A stretch of DNA of 64,000 bases, from contig NZ_RCWA01000019.1 of NCBI RefSeq assembly GCF_018448905.1, forward strand, positions 17,650-81,649. The letters are read 5' to 3'. The notes below the pieces were generated by a model, which had not been told where the DNA came from, made no database searches, and saw only the letters and a list, made by a program, of their open reading frames with translations. A program made the position numbers and the translations under genes. Shown here piece by piece: positions 10,026 through 19,200 of this stretch. The first letter of the stretch is position 1. Each line of letters opens with the position of its first letter. This stretch comes from Photorhabdus heterorhabditis. GTDB taxonomy: Bacteria > Pseudomonadota > Gammaproteobacteria > Enterobacterales > Enterobacteriaceae.

Positions 10026-10107
10026 TATACCCGTCATCTTTCAAGTTGCTTCTTTGTTGGCTGCTTTCACTTGCCGCCGCGCTGCAAATTGAAATCTATT
10101 GGGTATA
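10026..10107 (+). repeat. Palindromic TATACCC repeat, short (82 bp) form, copy 1
   Basis: Begins TATACCCGTCATCTTTCAAG and ends ATTGAAATCTATTGGGTATA. The terminal parts are inverted copies (TTTCAAG versus CTTGAAA in other copies) and the middle CTTTGTTGGCTGC recurs elsewhere. Same family as copies at 10932, 15989, 19973, 32107, 51151, 51276, 57292 and 60948. It carries no gene and is likely a non-autonomous miniature element. Confidence 0.85.
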
Positions 10108-10414
10108 TCAATACTGGCACTTCTTATTTCAATCCTAAAGTAAATATGAAACCAGAAAATTGTCATATCAATAGACAGCATCCTATTTAAACTACAATCG
10201 GATGATGATTACCCTGCTATCTATTTTCTAGCACTTTATGCTCTCTGTTATTAATTTCCCTTAGACTCAAGAATTTTTATTACAAAACCTCTTCCCAGAA
10301 TTAAAATTCCGCATATACTGGAATGTGTAACTTACTGGAATTTCGACGGATAAAATGATGGCAATAGGAGTGCCGATGATATAGATAAATTTATTAAAGA
10401 CAAGGAAACAACAT
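10108..10414. other. AT-rich intergenic region without recognisable gene
   Basis: About 300 bases between repeat copy 1 and the small gene at 10415. I see no coding frame with a plausible start and length on either strand. The AAGGA at 10402-10406 is the ribosome-binding site of the next gene, so its promoter must lie here. Confidence 0.5.
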
Positions 10415-10573
10415 ATGAAAGATCCTAACTATACGGCAAATGAGTTTGGATTCCGACGTTCTGATGCTACAGCCTTCATACGTTATAAATGGTTATCCAG
10501 CAACAGAGAATATAATGAATCCGGCAGAACAGCTTTAGAGAAAAGAAAAAATTCAATAATGGGCATCTTATAA
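10415..10573 (+). CDS. Small hypothetical protein (52 aa)
   Basis: A 52-codon frame starting ATG with AAGGA eight bases upstream and ending TAA at 10571-10573. The stop overlaps the ATG of the next gene (TAATG), which supports real translation. The product is hydrophilic and basic (begins MKDPNYTANEFGFRRSDATA) with no membrane segment. I do not recognise a family. The pair could be the tail of a degraded toxin plus its membrane immunity protein, but that is speculation. Confidence 0.45.
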   Translation: MKDPNYTANEFGFRRSDATAFIRYKWLSSNREYNESGRTALEKRKNSIMGIL

Positions 10574-10884
10574 TGTGCAAATCGACCATAGCCTTAAATA
10601 CCCTTTATGCCACCTTTTGCGCCTTATTCATATATACGATGTCATATTTGGAAGAAGAATATTATATAGGTGATCGGGATATAAAAGACATTTGTGTTGT
10701 ATATAAAGAAATTATAGATGATAACCGTGATGTATTTGCTCCCGTATGTTTACTAATTGTATCACCATTAATTTATGCAGTTGTGAAAAAAAGATTCAAA
10801 TCACTTTCCCTTAATATAATGACATTGGCTTTACTGGCATATTGGATATGGCGTTTTTTTATCCGCCTTATAGTATGCATTTAA
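10573..10884 (+). CDS. Small membrane protein, possible immunity protein
   Basis: A 103-aa protein with hydrophobic segments near residues 8-24, 57-71 and 79-100 and an acidic loop between the first two (YLEEEYYIGDRDIKD). The start is coupled to the 52-aa gene by a TAATG overlap. Family not recognised. The topology resembles bacteriocin or polymorphic-toxin membrane immunity proteins, but nothing diagnostic is present. A hairpin at 10896-10932 follows the stop, its last bases running into a repeat element. Confidence 0.55.
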   Translation: MCKSTIALNTLYATFCALFIYTMSYLEEEYYIGDRDIKDICVVYKEIIDDNRDVFAPVCLLIVSPLIYAVVKKRFKSLSLNIMTLALLAYWIWRFFIRLIVCI

Positions 10885-10895
10885 AATAATTTCAG

Positions 10896-10932
10896 ATATT
10901 CAGGTGGCGACTAGCAGATGCTACCTGAATAT
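10896..10932 (+). terminator. Hairpin after the small membrane-protein gene
   Basis: ATATTCAGGT (10896-10905) pairs with ACCTGAATAT (10923-10932) around a ~17-base loop. No T-run follows because repeat copy 2 begins at 10932. It may be a terminator whose T-tract was displaced by the repeat. Confidence 0.45.
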
Positions 10933-11006
10933 ATACCCAATAGATTTCAAGTTGCAGTGCGGCAGCAAGAGAACGCAGCCAACAAAGAGGCAATTTGAAA
11001 GATGAC
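10932..11006 (-). repeat. Palindromic TATACCC repeat, degenerate short form, copy 2
   Basis: Starts TATACCCAATAGATTTCAAG and runs to CAATTTGAAAGATGAC, so it is inverted relative to copy 1. The final GGGTATA end is missing or diverged. Its central part (GCAGCCAACAAAGAGG) is the reverse complement of the family core. Confidence 0.75.
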
Positions 11007-11054
11007 TAACCATAGTGATTTTTAATGTAACAGTAAATAAAAAGGTTAAATACA

Positions 11055-11351
11055 ATGGACATTAAAGAAAGATTACAGTATATAAATAAGTTTAAAAGAG
11101 CTTTTTATCGTCAAGATTATGAGTTACTCGGCAAGATTCTTAATGAATTAGGCGAATTACAATTAAATTATCTTAATACCGCACCACTAGTATTATTAGA
11201 TAGTATTCATTCACTTATCTGCTATTGCTAAAGATATCAAAAAAACTCTGAGAACATGCATTACGATGAATTTGAACTGAAATTTCGGCAAGCTATTGAT
11301 ATTATATTACTTGAATCAAACATTCCAAATAATGCAAAATTTTATAAATGA
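11055..11351 (+). pseudogene. 98-codon reading frame interrupted by an in-frame TAA
   Basis: The frame opens with ATG at 11055 (AAGG upstream), runs 58 codons to TAA at 11229-11231, then stays open in the same frame to TGA at 11349-11351. The first part begins MDIKERLQYINKFKRAFYRQ; the second contains MHYDEFELKFRQAIDIILLE from ATG 11256. Both parts have the same lysine- and leucine-rich helical character, so this is probably a ~97-aa protein inactivated by one stop codon. Small all-helical proteins of this kind are common among immunity proteins, but no family is recognised. Alternatively the 58-aa product alone is functional. Confidence 0.5.
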
Positions 11352-11683
11352 ACACCTTAAATAAAGATAAATAAATCAATTTTCTATCTGTAAAGTTTTC
11401 AAGTAAAAACAAGTACTTTTGAAGGTAATAAATAATTATACATTATACTTCAAAAGCGCTATTCAATGAATTCCCATGCTATTTATTAACCAAACTGCAA
11501 GAACATTAATCACATATAAATAAGTTAAATTTAGATAAAATAAAAACAATTATATAAATAACAATAGCAATATTGAAAACATTTCTATAGCATATGCAAA
11601 AGTTTTTTTGTTTCAATTTGACTTATTAACATCACCGCGTTTGATATTTAATTTATTAATATAAAACTGTAAATGAGAACATT
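11352..11683. other. AT-rich intergenic region
   Basis: About 330 very AT-rich bases upstream of the short-chain dehydrogenase gene. No convincing coding frame, repeat copy or strong hairpin is seen. It presumably holds the promoter of the gene at 11684. Confidence 0.5.
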
Positions 11684-12430
11684 ATGCAAAAAATTACATT
11701 AATTACTGGTGGATCACGCGGCATTGGTCGAGCAACGGCTTTTTATCTGGCAGAGAAAGGGCATCACATTGGTATTGGCTATCACACTAATCAAGATCAA
11801 GCACAGGAAGTCACAGAAATTATTCATAATATGGGCGGTAAGGCTATCGCCATTCAGGTCAATATCGCTGACGAAAAACAAGTTATAGAACTCTTCCAGA
11901 GAACCGATAAAGAACTTGGATGTATAACCGGCTTAGTAAATAATGCCGGCATTCTCAAACCACAAGCATCAATTGAACAACTAACCGCTGACCGCCTGAA
12001 TAATATTTTTGCCACCAATGTCGTGGGAAGTTTTCTCTGTGCACGAGAAGCGGTTAAAAGAATGTCTTTCCGACATGGCGGCCAAGGAGGCTCAATCGTC
12101 AATGTTTCATCAGTCGCATCTCGACTAGGCTCACCGCACGAATATATCGATTATGCCGCATCGAAAGGTGCGATCGATACTTTGACTATCGGTCTGTCTT
12201 TAGAAGTCGCAGATCAAGGCATTCGGGTAAATGCTGTTCGCCCCGGATTTATTTATACTGATATGCATACCGATAGCGGCGAGCCAAATCGAGTCGATCG
12301 GGTAAAAAATTCCCTCCCAATGAAACGTGGCGGGCAACCAGAAGAAGTCGCACAGGCCATAGCCTGGTTACTGTCGGATGAAGCTTCATACGTAACCGGA
12401 AATTTTATTGATCTAGCCGGAGGGAAATAA
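11684..12430 (+). CDS. Short-chain dehydrogenase/reductase (YgfF-like)
   Basis: A 248-aa classical SDR oxidoreductase. The cofactor motif TGGSRGIG is at residues 8-15, the NNAG motif near residue 86, the catalytic Ser in NVSSVAS and the YxxxK pair in YIDYAASKGA. A late GG-containing tail (DLAGGK) is usual. It resembles E. coli YgfF, whose substrate is not established. It stands alone with AT-rich DNA on both sides inside the segment separating hpaA from hpaB, so it is not evidently part of the hpa pathway. Confidence 0.85.
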   Translation: MQKITLITGGSRGIGRATAFYLAEKGHHIGIGYHTNQDQAQEVTEIIHNMGGKAIAIQVNIADEKQVIELFQRTDKELGCITGLVNNAGILKPQASIEQLTADRLNNIFATNVVGSFLCAREAVKRMSFRHGGQGGSIVNVSSVASRLGSPHEYIDYAASKGAIDTLTIGLSLEVADQGIRVNAVRPGFIYTDMHTDSGEPNRVDRVKNSLPMKRGGQPEEVAQAIAWLLSDEASYVTGNFIDLAGGK

Positions 12431-12670
12431 ATATCGATTAAGTTGAATCTAGCTATACATGGAAAACAGACCAGAAAATGAAAAGCGACCCATATTTTCA
12501 ATTACCCCAGAATTAATACCGAAGATGTATTATTAATTGGCATGGGCAAGCATATTGATGGCACATCTGATTACTACCGCCTGGATAAATGATATATCAG
12601 CTCGCTTATACAACTTAATGTAAATGAAACTTAATGATAGAAATTCGTAAATATAACAAAGAGGTAAATC

Positions 12671-15499
12671 ATGAAAAATATTGACTCAAGACTTTATCAA
12701 CACACTCCCTCAGTCAGCGTCTACGATAACCGTGGCCTGACTATCCGTAATATCGACTTCCATCGTGCCTTTGCAGAAGGTAATACAGATACCCGTATTA
12801 CCCGCCATCAATATGATGCCCACGGATATTTGAACTACAGCATTGATCCACGTTTGTATGATACTAACTCGGGACAACCTAACTTTATCTGGCAGTACGA
12901 TCTGACCGGTAATCTCCTACGAACAGAAAGCGTGGATGCAGGCTGCACTGTCACTCTCAATGATATTGAAGGCCGTTTAGTACTGACAAAACTTGCAACC
13001 GGAGTCATACAAATCCGGCAATATGAAGACTCTTCCTTACCAGGCCGTCTGTTGTCAATCACTGAGCAAATACCAGAAAAAGCACCCTGCGTCACTGAAC
13101 GCTTTATCTGGGCTGGGAATACACCAGAAGAAAAAAATTATAATCTCGCGGGTCAGTGTGTGCGCCACTACGATACCGCAGGCTTGAATCAACTGAGAGG
13201 ATTGTCGCTAACCAAAAACATATTATCTCAGTCTCGTCAATTACTGACCGATGATCAGGAAACAGATTGGGTAGGCGATAACGAAACCAACTGGCTGGCG
13301 AAACTGAACAATGAAACTTACACCACACAAAGTACTTTTGATGCTACCGGTACTTTACTGACTCAGATAGATGCAAAAGATAATGTACAACATCTGGCCT
13401 ATGATATTGCTGGACAACTGAAAAACAGTTGGTTAACCATGAAAGGTCGGAACGAACAAATCATTATCAAATCCCTAACCTATTCTGCCGCAGGCCAGAA
13501 ACTGCGTGAAGAACACGGTAACGGCGTTATCACCGAATACACCTATGAACCGGAAACTCAGCGGCTTATCGGTATCAAAACCCACCGCCCGTCAGACTCC
13601 CAAGTGTTACAAGATTTACGCTATGAATATGACCCAGTAGGCAACGTGATAAGCATCCGTAACGATGCAGAAGCCACCCGCTTCTGGCACAATCAGAAAG
13701 TGGTGCCGGAAAATACCTATAATTACGATTCCCTGTACCAGCTCATCAGTGCAACAGGCCGTGAGATGGCAAATATCAGTCAGCAAAAGCATCAATTTCC
13801 CTCCCCTGCTCTCCCTTATGATAATAATACCTACACCAATTATCTCCGAACTTACACCCATGATCGCAGTGGCAACCTGACCAAAATCCAACACAGCTCA
13901 CCAGCCACTAAAAATAATTACACTACAAATCTGACAATATCGAATAACAGTAACCGTGCAGTGCTGGATTCACTAACGACAGATCCGACACAAGTAGATG
14001 CGTTGTTTGATACTGGCGGACATCAAAAATTGCTGATGCCGGGGCAAAATCTGAGCTGGAACGCACGGGGCGAACTGCAACAGGTAACATCAGTGAATCA
14101 TGAAAATATCAGTGACCGGGAATGGTATCGTTATGACAGTAACGGGATGCGTCTGTTAAAAGTTAATGAGCAGCAAACCGGTCACAGCCAACAACAACGA
14201 GTCACTTATCTTCCCGGGCTGGAACTACGTACAACACAAAATGGCAACGCTATAACAGAAAACCTGCATGTTATTACGGTAGGGACGGCGGGTCACGCAC
14301 AAGTGCGAGTATTGCACTGGGAAACCACTCCACCAGCAGATATCAGCAACAATCAGCTACGCTACAGCGTTGATAATTCGATTGGCTCCAGCCAACTTGA
14401 ACTGGATCATGAAGGGCAAATTATTAGTCAGGAAGAGTACTATCCATTTGGCGGTACCGCTTTATGGGCGGCAAAGAATAGGACAGAAGCCAATTACAAG
14501 ACTATCCGGTACTCAGGCAAAGAAAGAGATGCAACGGGATTGTATTATTATGGATTTCGGTATTATCAGCCGTGGATAGGTAGATGGCTAAGTGCCGATC
14601 CAGCCGGAACGGTAGATGGACTGAATTTGTACCAAATGGTGCGCAATAATCCCGTCACCTTTATAGACACAGATGGCCGAATGTTAGAGCCGACATCATC
14701 TCGAACTGAGGCAGTACAATCACCACCGTCCTTAGTCTCATTGACACGCAATGCAGTCGCTGGATTCAAACATTATAATATTGAAGATATCAGGCAGTAT
14801 CTCGGTGGTATTAGAGAGCTAAGGGGTTCTGCATACGCCCATGCTCACAGCGCTGCTGAAAAATTTATTACTAATCTGGAAAACAGTCGGAAGAAAAAAG
14901 CCCCCGATGAGTCAGAACTGGCGTCAAAAGGGTACCCCCAAACCTTAAGCCAAGCCGCCAAGGTCGTTGGAAAAACGTCAGATAAATATACGCCTAAGTT
15001 TGATGAAAACGCTCAAAACCCAGACAGAATTAGTCTTACTAAAACACCAATTGGAACTGGTATTCCCGCCAAAGGCACAAAAAATCCGTTAAATCCAGTG
15101 TTGGAGTTTGACGCTCATGGCAATGAGATCTTTTATCGAACAATGTCAGAGCAACATTATGAACATTTACAACAAACCGGTAAGTTACCCCCAACCACTG
15201 AAACTTCTATTTCTCCGGCTTTATCTTATTCATTAGATTACAAAGGGCATACGGTCCAATTTATAACCAAACCAGGTACCTTTGAGCAACTTAAAGAAAT
15301 TGGTATCGCAGCCAATAAGCCAGCTGAAGTTCAATTCCCTCATATGTTAAAAGGCATCGGGGAGTGGATGCAAACAAACGCACGCTTCAAAGTAGAAGGT
15401 GGGCAAATGACAACACAACTTGGTCAAGGTATGGCAATAGAAACGTTCAATAGAAACATTATTGGTTACAAACTAGTCCGTTCAGAGAGGAAAAATTAA
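12671..15499 (+). CDS. tccC: Tc toxin complex TcC-type protein (TccC) with a variable C-terminal toxin domain
   Basis: A 942-aa Rhs-repeat protein of the TccC group. Residues 1-~670 form the conserved cocoon region, with YD-type repeats (YDPVGNVISIRND, YDSLYQLISATGRE) and the Rhs core end GLYYYGFRYYQPWIGRWL near residue 622 followed by a DTDG motif near 668. In Tc toxins this core self-cleaves and encloses the C-terminal effector. Residues ~675-942 are the variable effector. Around residue 820 the pattern FYRTMSEQHYEHLQQTGKLP then TETSISP resembles ADP-ribosyltransferase-like polymorphic toxin domains (TreTu-like, from memory); this is uncertain. The ATG follows AAAGAGGTAAATC. No TcA or TcB gene is adjacent; the gene downstream overlaps by one base and may be its immunity gene. 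Confidence 0.92.
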   Translation: MKNIDSRLYQHTPSVSVYDNRGLTIRNIDFHRAFAEGNTDTRITRHQYDAHGYLNYSIDPRLYDTNSGQPNFIWQYDLTGNLLRTESVDAGCTVTLNDIEGRLVLTKLATGVIQIRQYEDSSLPGRLLSITEQIPEKAPCVTERFIWAGNTPEEKNYNLAGQCVRHYDTAGLNQLRGLSLTKNILSQSRQLLTDDQETDWVGDNETNWLAKLNNETYTTQSTFDATGTLLTQIDAKDNVQHLAYDIAGQLKNSWLTMKGRNEQIIIKSLTYSAAGQKLREEHGNGVITEYTYEPETQRLIGIKTHRPSDSQVLQDLRYEYDPVGNVISIRNDAEATRFWHNQKVVPENTYNYDSLYQLISATGREMANISQQKHQFPSPALPYDNNTYTNYLRTYTHDRSGNLTKIQHSSPATKNNYTTNLTISNNSNRAVLDSLTTDPTQVDALFDTGGHQKLLMPGQNLSWNARGELQQVTSVNHENISDREWYRYDSNGMRLLKVNEQQTGHSQQQRVTYLPGLELRTTQNGNAITENLHVITVGTAGHAQVRVLHWETTPPADISNNQLRYSVDNSIGSSQLELDHEGQIISQEEYYPFGGTALWAAKNRTEANYKTIRYSGKERDATGLYYYGFRYYQPWIGRWLSADPAGTVDGLNLYQMVRNNPVTFIDTDGRMLEPTSSRTEAVQSPPSLVSLTRNAVAGFKHYNIEDIRQYLGGIRELRGSAYAHAHSAAEKFITNLENSRKKKAPDESELASKGYPQTLSQAAKVVGKTSDKYTPKFDENAQNPDRISLTKTPIGTGIPAKGTKNPLNPVLEFDAHGNEIFYRTMSEQHYEHLQQTGKLPPTTETSISPALSYSLDYKGHTVQFITKPGTFEQLKEIGIAANKPAEVQFPHMLKGIGEWMQTNARFKVEGGQMTTQLGQGMAIETFNRNIIGYKLVRSERKN

Positions 15500-15981
15500 T
15501 GTTACTTAATTTAGAACAAGATTGTATTCCTATGAAATGCGTCTTTTTACTCTCTGAGGAGCTAAAAACCAATGCTAAACGTATCTCATTAACACAAGAG
15601 TTAACACTTAACCAATTAAAGCCCCAAATGGGTCTTAAAGGGAAGTATGGACTTTTTGGATCGCCAGACTGGTGGAAAAATATCAAACAACGGAAGATGC
15701 CTCTGTTGTTTCTTTCTGGTGTTATCTGTGATGCGTATATTGCCGGTCAGGACAATTTCAGCATGAACAACACCATTGATTTGAAATTAAGTGATGGCTC
15801 TATATGTACTGCTGGTATTTATGTAAACAACAAAGATGATGTCATACTTTTTCGAATTGGTTATAGAGCCGCTATTGTTTATGCACTTGATGAATTAAAA
15901 CTACAGCCTGCTGTAGATGGTGGGGTAAATTTTTCAAAAATTGCTTTGGAAATGGCTGTTTCATTACAACCCGTTGAATAA
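15499..15981 (+). CDS. Putative immunity protein paired with the upstream TccC toxin domain
   Basis: A 160-aa soluble protein starting inside the tccC stop codon (TAATG overlap), with GAGAGG in the tccC tail as ribosome-binding site. No signal peptide or membrane helix. I do not recognise a family; SPDWWKNIKQRKMPLLFLSG is a distinctive stretch. The tight coupling to a variable Rhs toxin tail is the classical arrangement of a toxin-immunity pair, so immunity is inferred from context. An internal ATG at 15532 is a possible shorter start. A repeat element begins 8 bases after the stop. Confidence 0.65.
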   Translation: MLLNLEQDCIPMKCVFLLSEELKTNAKRISLTQELTLNQLKPQMGLKGKYGLFGSPDWWKNIKQRKMPLLFLSGVICDAYIAGQDNFSMNNTIDLKLSDGSICTAGIYVNNKDDVILFRIGYRAAIVYALDELKLQPAVDGGVNFSKIALEMAVSLQPVE

Positions 15982-15988
15982 ATTTATT

Positions 15989-16115
15989 TATACCTGTTAT
16001 CTTTCAAGTTGCCTCTTTGTTGGCGGCACTCACTCACCCCGGTCACAGAGTTATCTATGCTCCCGGGGATTCGCGCCCTTGCCGTCGTGATCCATCTTGA
16101 AATCTATTGGGTATA
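15989..16115 (+). repeat. Palindromic TATACCC repeat, long form, copy 3
   Basis: 127 bases from TATACCTGTTATCTTTCAAG to TTGAAATCTATTGGGTATA. It includes the long-form middle TCACCCCGGTCACAGAGTT and GCTCCCGGGGATTCGC, absent from the 82-bp form. Located between the putative immunity gene and the convergent PfaD-aminotransferase gene. Confidence 0.9.
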
Positions 16116-16271
16116 TAACAATTTGAAATAATTACAATTGAATGAGGTGTTTCTTCCAAGAAGAAACACCTATGACCCAACGCGACCGCCAGATAGCCGA
16201 CATCCAGTAACATCTTAACAATCGTCAAATAAAACCGCCTGCTGTACCACTGATGACAGCCATTTACCAAC

Positions 16272-19200
16272 TCAATCCATCCCTTCTTTAAAAGTGATGT
16301 CGATGATCTTGCGGGCGTTCGCCATGGCATCGAAGATACGTTCTTCAAAGAAGCGCACATCATCCTGCAACATTAACACGTTAGAATATATACGCGATAA
16401 CGGTGAGAACTGGATGCCGTAGTGTTTGGCGGTTTCGCGGATGATGATATCGCAAAACTTTACCTTATCGCTGTAGTCTTGGGATCGTTCAAGCGGCTTC
16501 TGTTGGCAGTGGTACACCAGTGCGGTTGGCATACCCTGAACCACCAGCGGTAAATCAACTGCTTTAGCAGCCTTAACGAAGACGTTGGAAAGTTGGCGGG
16601 TAATGTCAGCCATACGGTCGTAGCAGCTCGGATCACGCTCAATCAGTGAGAGGGTTGCCTTGATAGCCGCCAGCCCCAGCGGATAACCGTTGAAAGTACC
16701 GGCATGGATCACCTTACCACGGGTATACAAGTCCATGATGTCACGGCGGCCAACGATGGCGGAAACTGGCATTGCACCGCCGCCCAACGCCTTGCCAAAC
16801 GTCGCCAGATGTGGGGTAACGCCCAACAGTTGCTGTGCACCGCCGAGTCCCAAGCGCACACCAGTGATAATCTCATCGAAAATCAGCACAATATTGTATT
16901 TTTCACACAACACCTTGGCCTTTTCCAGATAACCTTCACGCGGGAAAATGCCCCCACCGTTGAGACAGATAGGCTCCATCAACACAGCAGCGATTTCGCC
17001 ATGATAGCGCTCAATAGTGGCCGCGAGTACGTCGATGTCATTCCACGGCAGCATAAAGGATTGCTCAGTCATCGAGCCGGTCGCTCGTCCACAGGTATCG
17101 AGCAAGTCGCCCTGGAATTGCTCCGGCACTGGATAGTGAAGATCCTGCTTATTCCGCCACCCGATGATGTTATCGGCACTACCGTGGTAATGACCGTGGA
17201 AACGGATAAAACGATTTTTGCCGGTAAAACCGCGAGCCAGACGTAATGCGTTCTGTACCGCCTCAGTACCACTCAGGCAGAAGCGAACCATTTCAGCACA
17301 GGGGATATGCTTCACCATGGTTTCACACACTTCCACTTCCAAGTCGCAGGTATCCACTGACGTGACCTTACCCATGTACTGGATTAGAGATTCATTGTAG
17401 GCTTCGTTGTGATGGCCGACAAACAGTGCCCCGAATTTACAGAACAGATCGAGGTACTCATTACCATCCAGGTCCCAAATGCGCGAGTTGCGCCCACGGT
17501 TGAACGGGATCACCAATGGTCGTTCAGGATCACCAAAGTTGTAATGGCTGCCACCCGGTAACAGATCACAGCACTTTTTATAAAATTCTGTTGAACTTTC
17601 CAATGACAGTTTTGTTGCTGTACCCATAGGTTGCTTACCCTCCGCCTGTGTTTGTGATGTCAAATTACCGTTGGTATAGTCCGCATCTTTGGATAAGTTA
17701 AACGGCACATACTGCTTAACCGACTCAGGAAGCATAACGTGCATAAGCTCAAGCAGTGCAATGCGAGCCAGGTAAGCGGCGCCACTCATCAGTAGGTGAG
17801 CAAGTTCAGCCACCTTGCGCTGAGCCACATCCTCCAGTGGCGTACCCTGTAACCATTCGTTCATTGCCCCCATCGACGAACCGCACCAAATCTGGTAATC
17901 AATATGCCGTGTCTCTTCACCGTTTATCGCCCAACGTGATGACTGACCGAGATACCACTGGAACAACAGCGCCATTTTTTTCTTTGGCTGCTGCTCCGCC
18001 TTTTCAACCACCGCCGGCAAGTTGCAACGCTGGAAATAGGCCACCGTTTCCTGCCAGATATCAGCCAGCGGCTTATGGAAGATCTGTTTTTCTAACAGAG
18101 CCACATCCTGCGCCGGGAGCGCATCCAGACTGTCGTACTGTTTATACAACGCGAGAAGCTTCTGGGCGCGTATTGCATACATATTACCCAGCTTCAACAC
18201 CTGTACTTTAGCGCCCAACTCAAACATATCTGCCGACGGCACCATTGCCACGTCGCTTGTCTGCGCCTTGCCTAACATCTGTTTTACCACCTCAGAAGTG
18301 CCGGCTTCCACACAAGCCTGGTTTATAGAACCCGTCACCACATACGCCGCGCCAAGGGCAAAGGCAGACAGAATAGCGTGAGGGGTTCCCAAACCACCTG
18401 CTGCCCCAATCCGCACCCGGAAACCGTGGCAAGACTCGCGTTCAATATCATCACGTAGCTGCACTATGGAACGAAAGATGCAGGACAGTACCCCCTGATC
18501 AGTATGGCCGCCGGAGTCCCCTTCCACGGTAATGTCATCTGCCATCGGCACCTGACGCGCCAGCTCTGCCTGCGCGACGGTAATCACCCCCTCAGCCAGA
18601 AGTTTTTTCAGGATGTTTTCCGGTGCTGGACGCAAGAAACGCTCAGCAACCTCACGGCGTGATACCTTAGCTATGATGCGATTTTGACGCAGGATGCTGC
18701 CATCTTGTTGCTGCGTCAGCCCACAAACGCGGTAGTACACTAACGCTGTGCTCAAGTTGATATAAGCCGAAGCCTCAATCACCCTGACCTGCTGCTCCAT
18801 ACACAGCCGCACACAAGCCATTTCCCACGCCGGGTTGCTGGGAGTGTGAAGTAAGTTGACACCGAATGGCCCGTTGGGTAGGTGCTGGCGCAGCGTGGTA
18901 ATAGCCTCAGCAATGCGCGAAATGCTCAAGCCACCAGCGCCAAAAATGCCCAGGATACCTTGCTGACCCAAGGCGATCACCATCTCTTCTGAATGAATAC
19001 CATTTGCCATAGCCCCAGCGTAATAGGCCAGGCGTACACCATAATCCCGGCGGAAACTGTCATCCCCCAAATCAGCTTCCGTCACCGCCGGTAGCATGCC
19101 GAGCACAACCGCCTGCTCGGAGGGAAGTGGCTCACTGGCCGGTAACAGCACTACCCCGTCACCCAATTGCACTACTTGCAGAGCGTGGTCAAGATCATAC

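Noticed and set aside
12431-12670. Possible short gene between the SDR and tccC
   Set aside because: Short frames start at ATG near 12459 and 12541 but end within about 26 codons and lack ribosome-binding sites.
16055-16363. 102-aa minus-strand frame ending in repeat copy 3
   Set aside because: Overlaps the aminotransferase end in another frame and its tail is repeat sequence; no family signal.
17756-18211. 151-aa plus-strand frame opposite the PfaD domain
   Set aside because: Shadow frame in GC-richer DNA, low-complexity Pro/Ala-rich product, no start context; the opposite frame is a clear PfaD enzyme.
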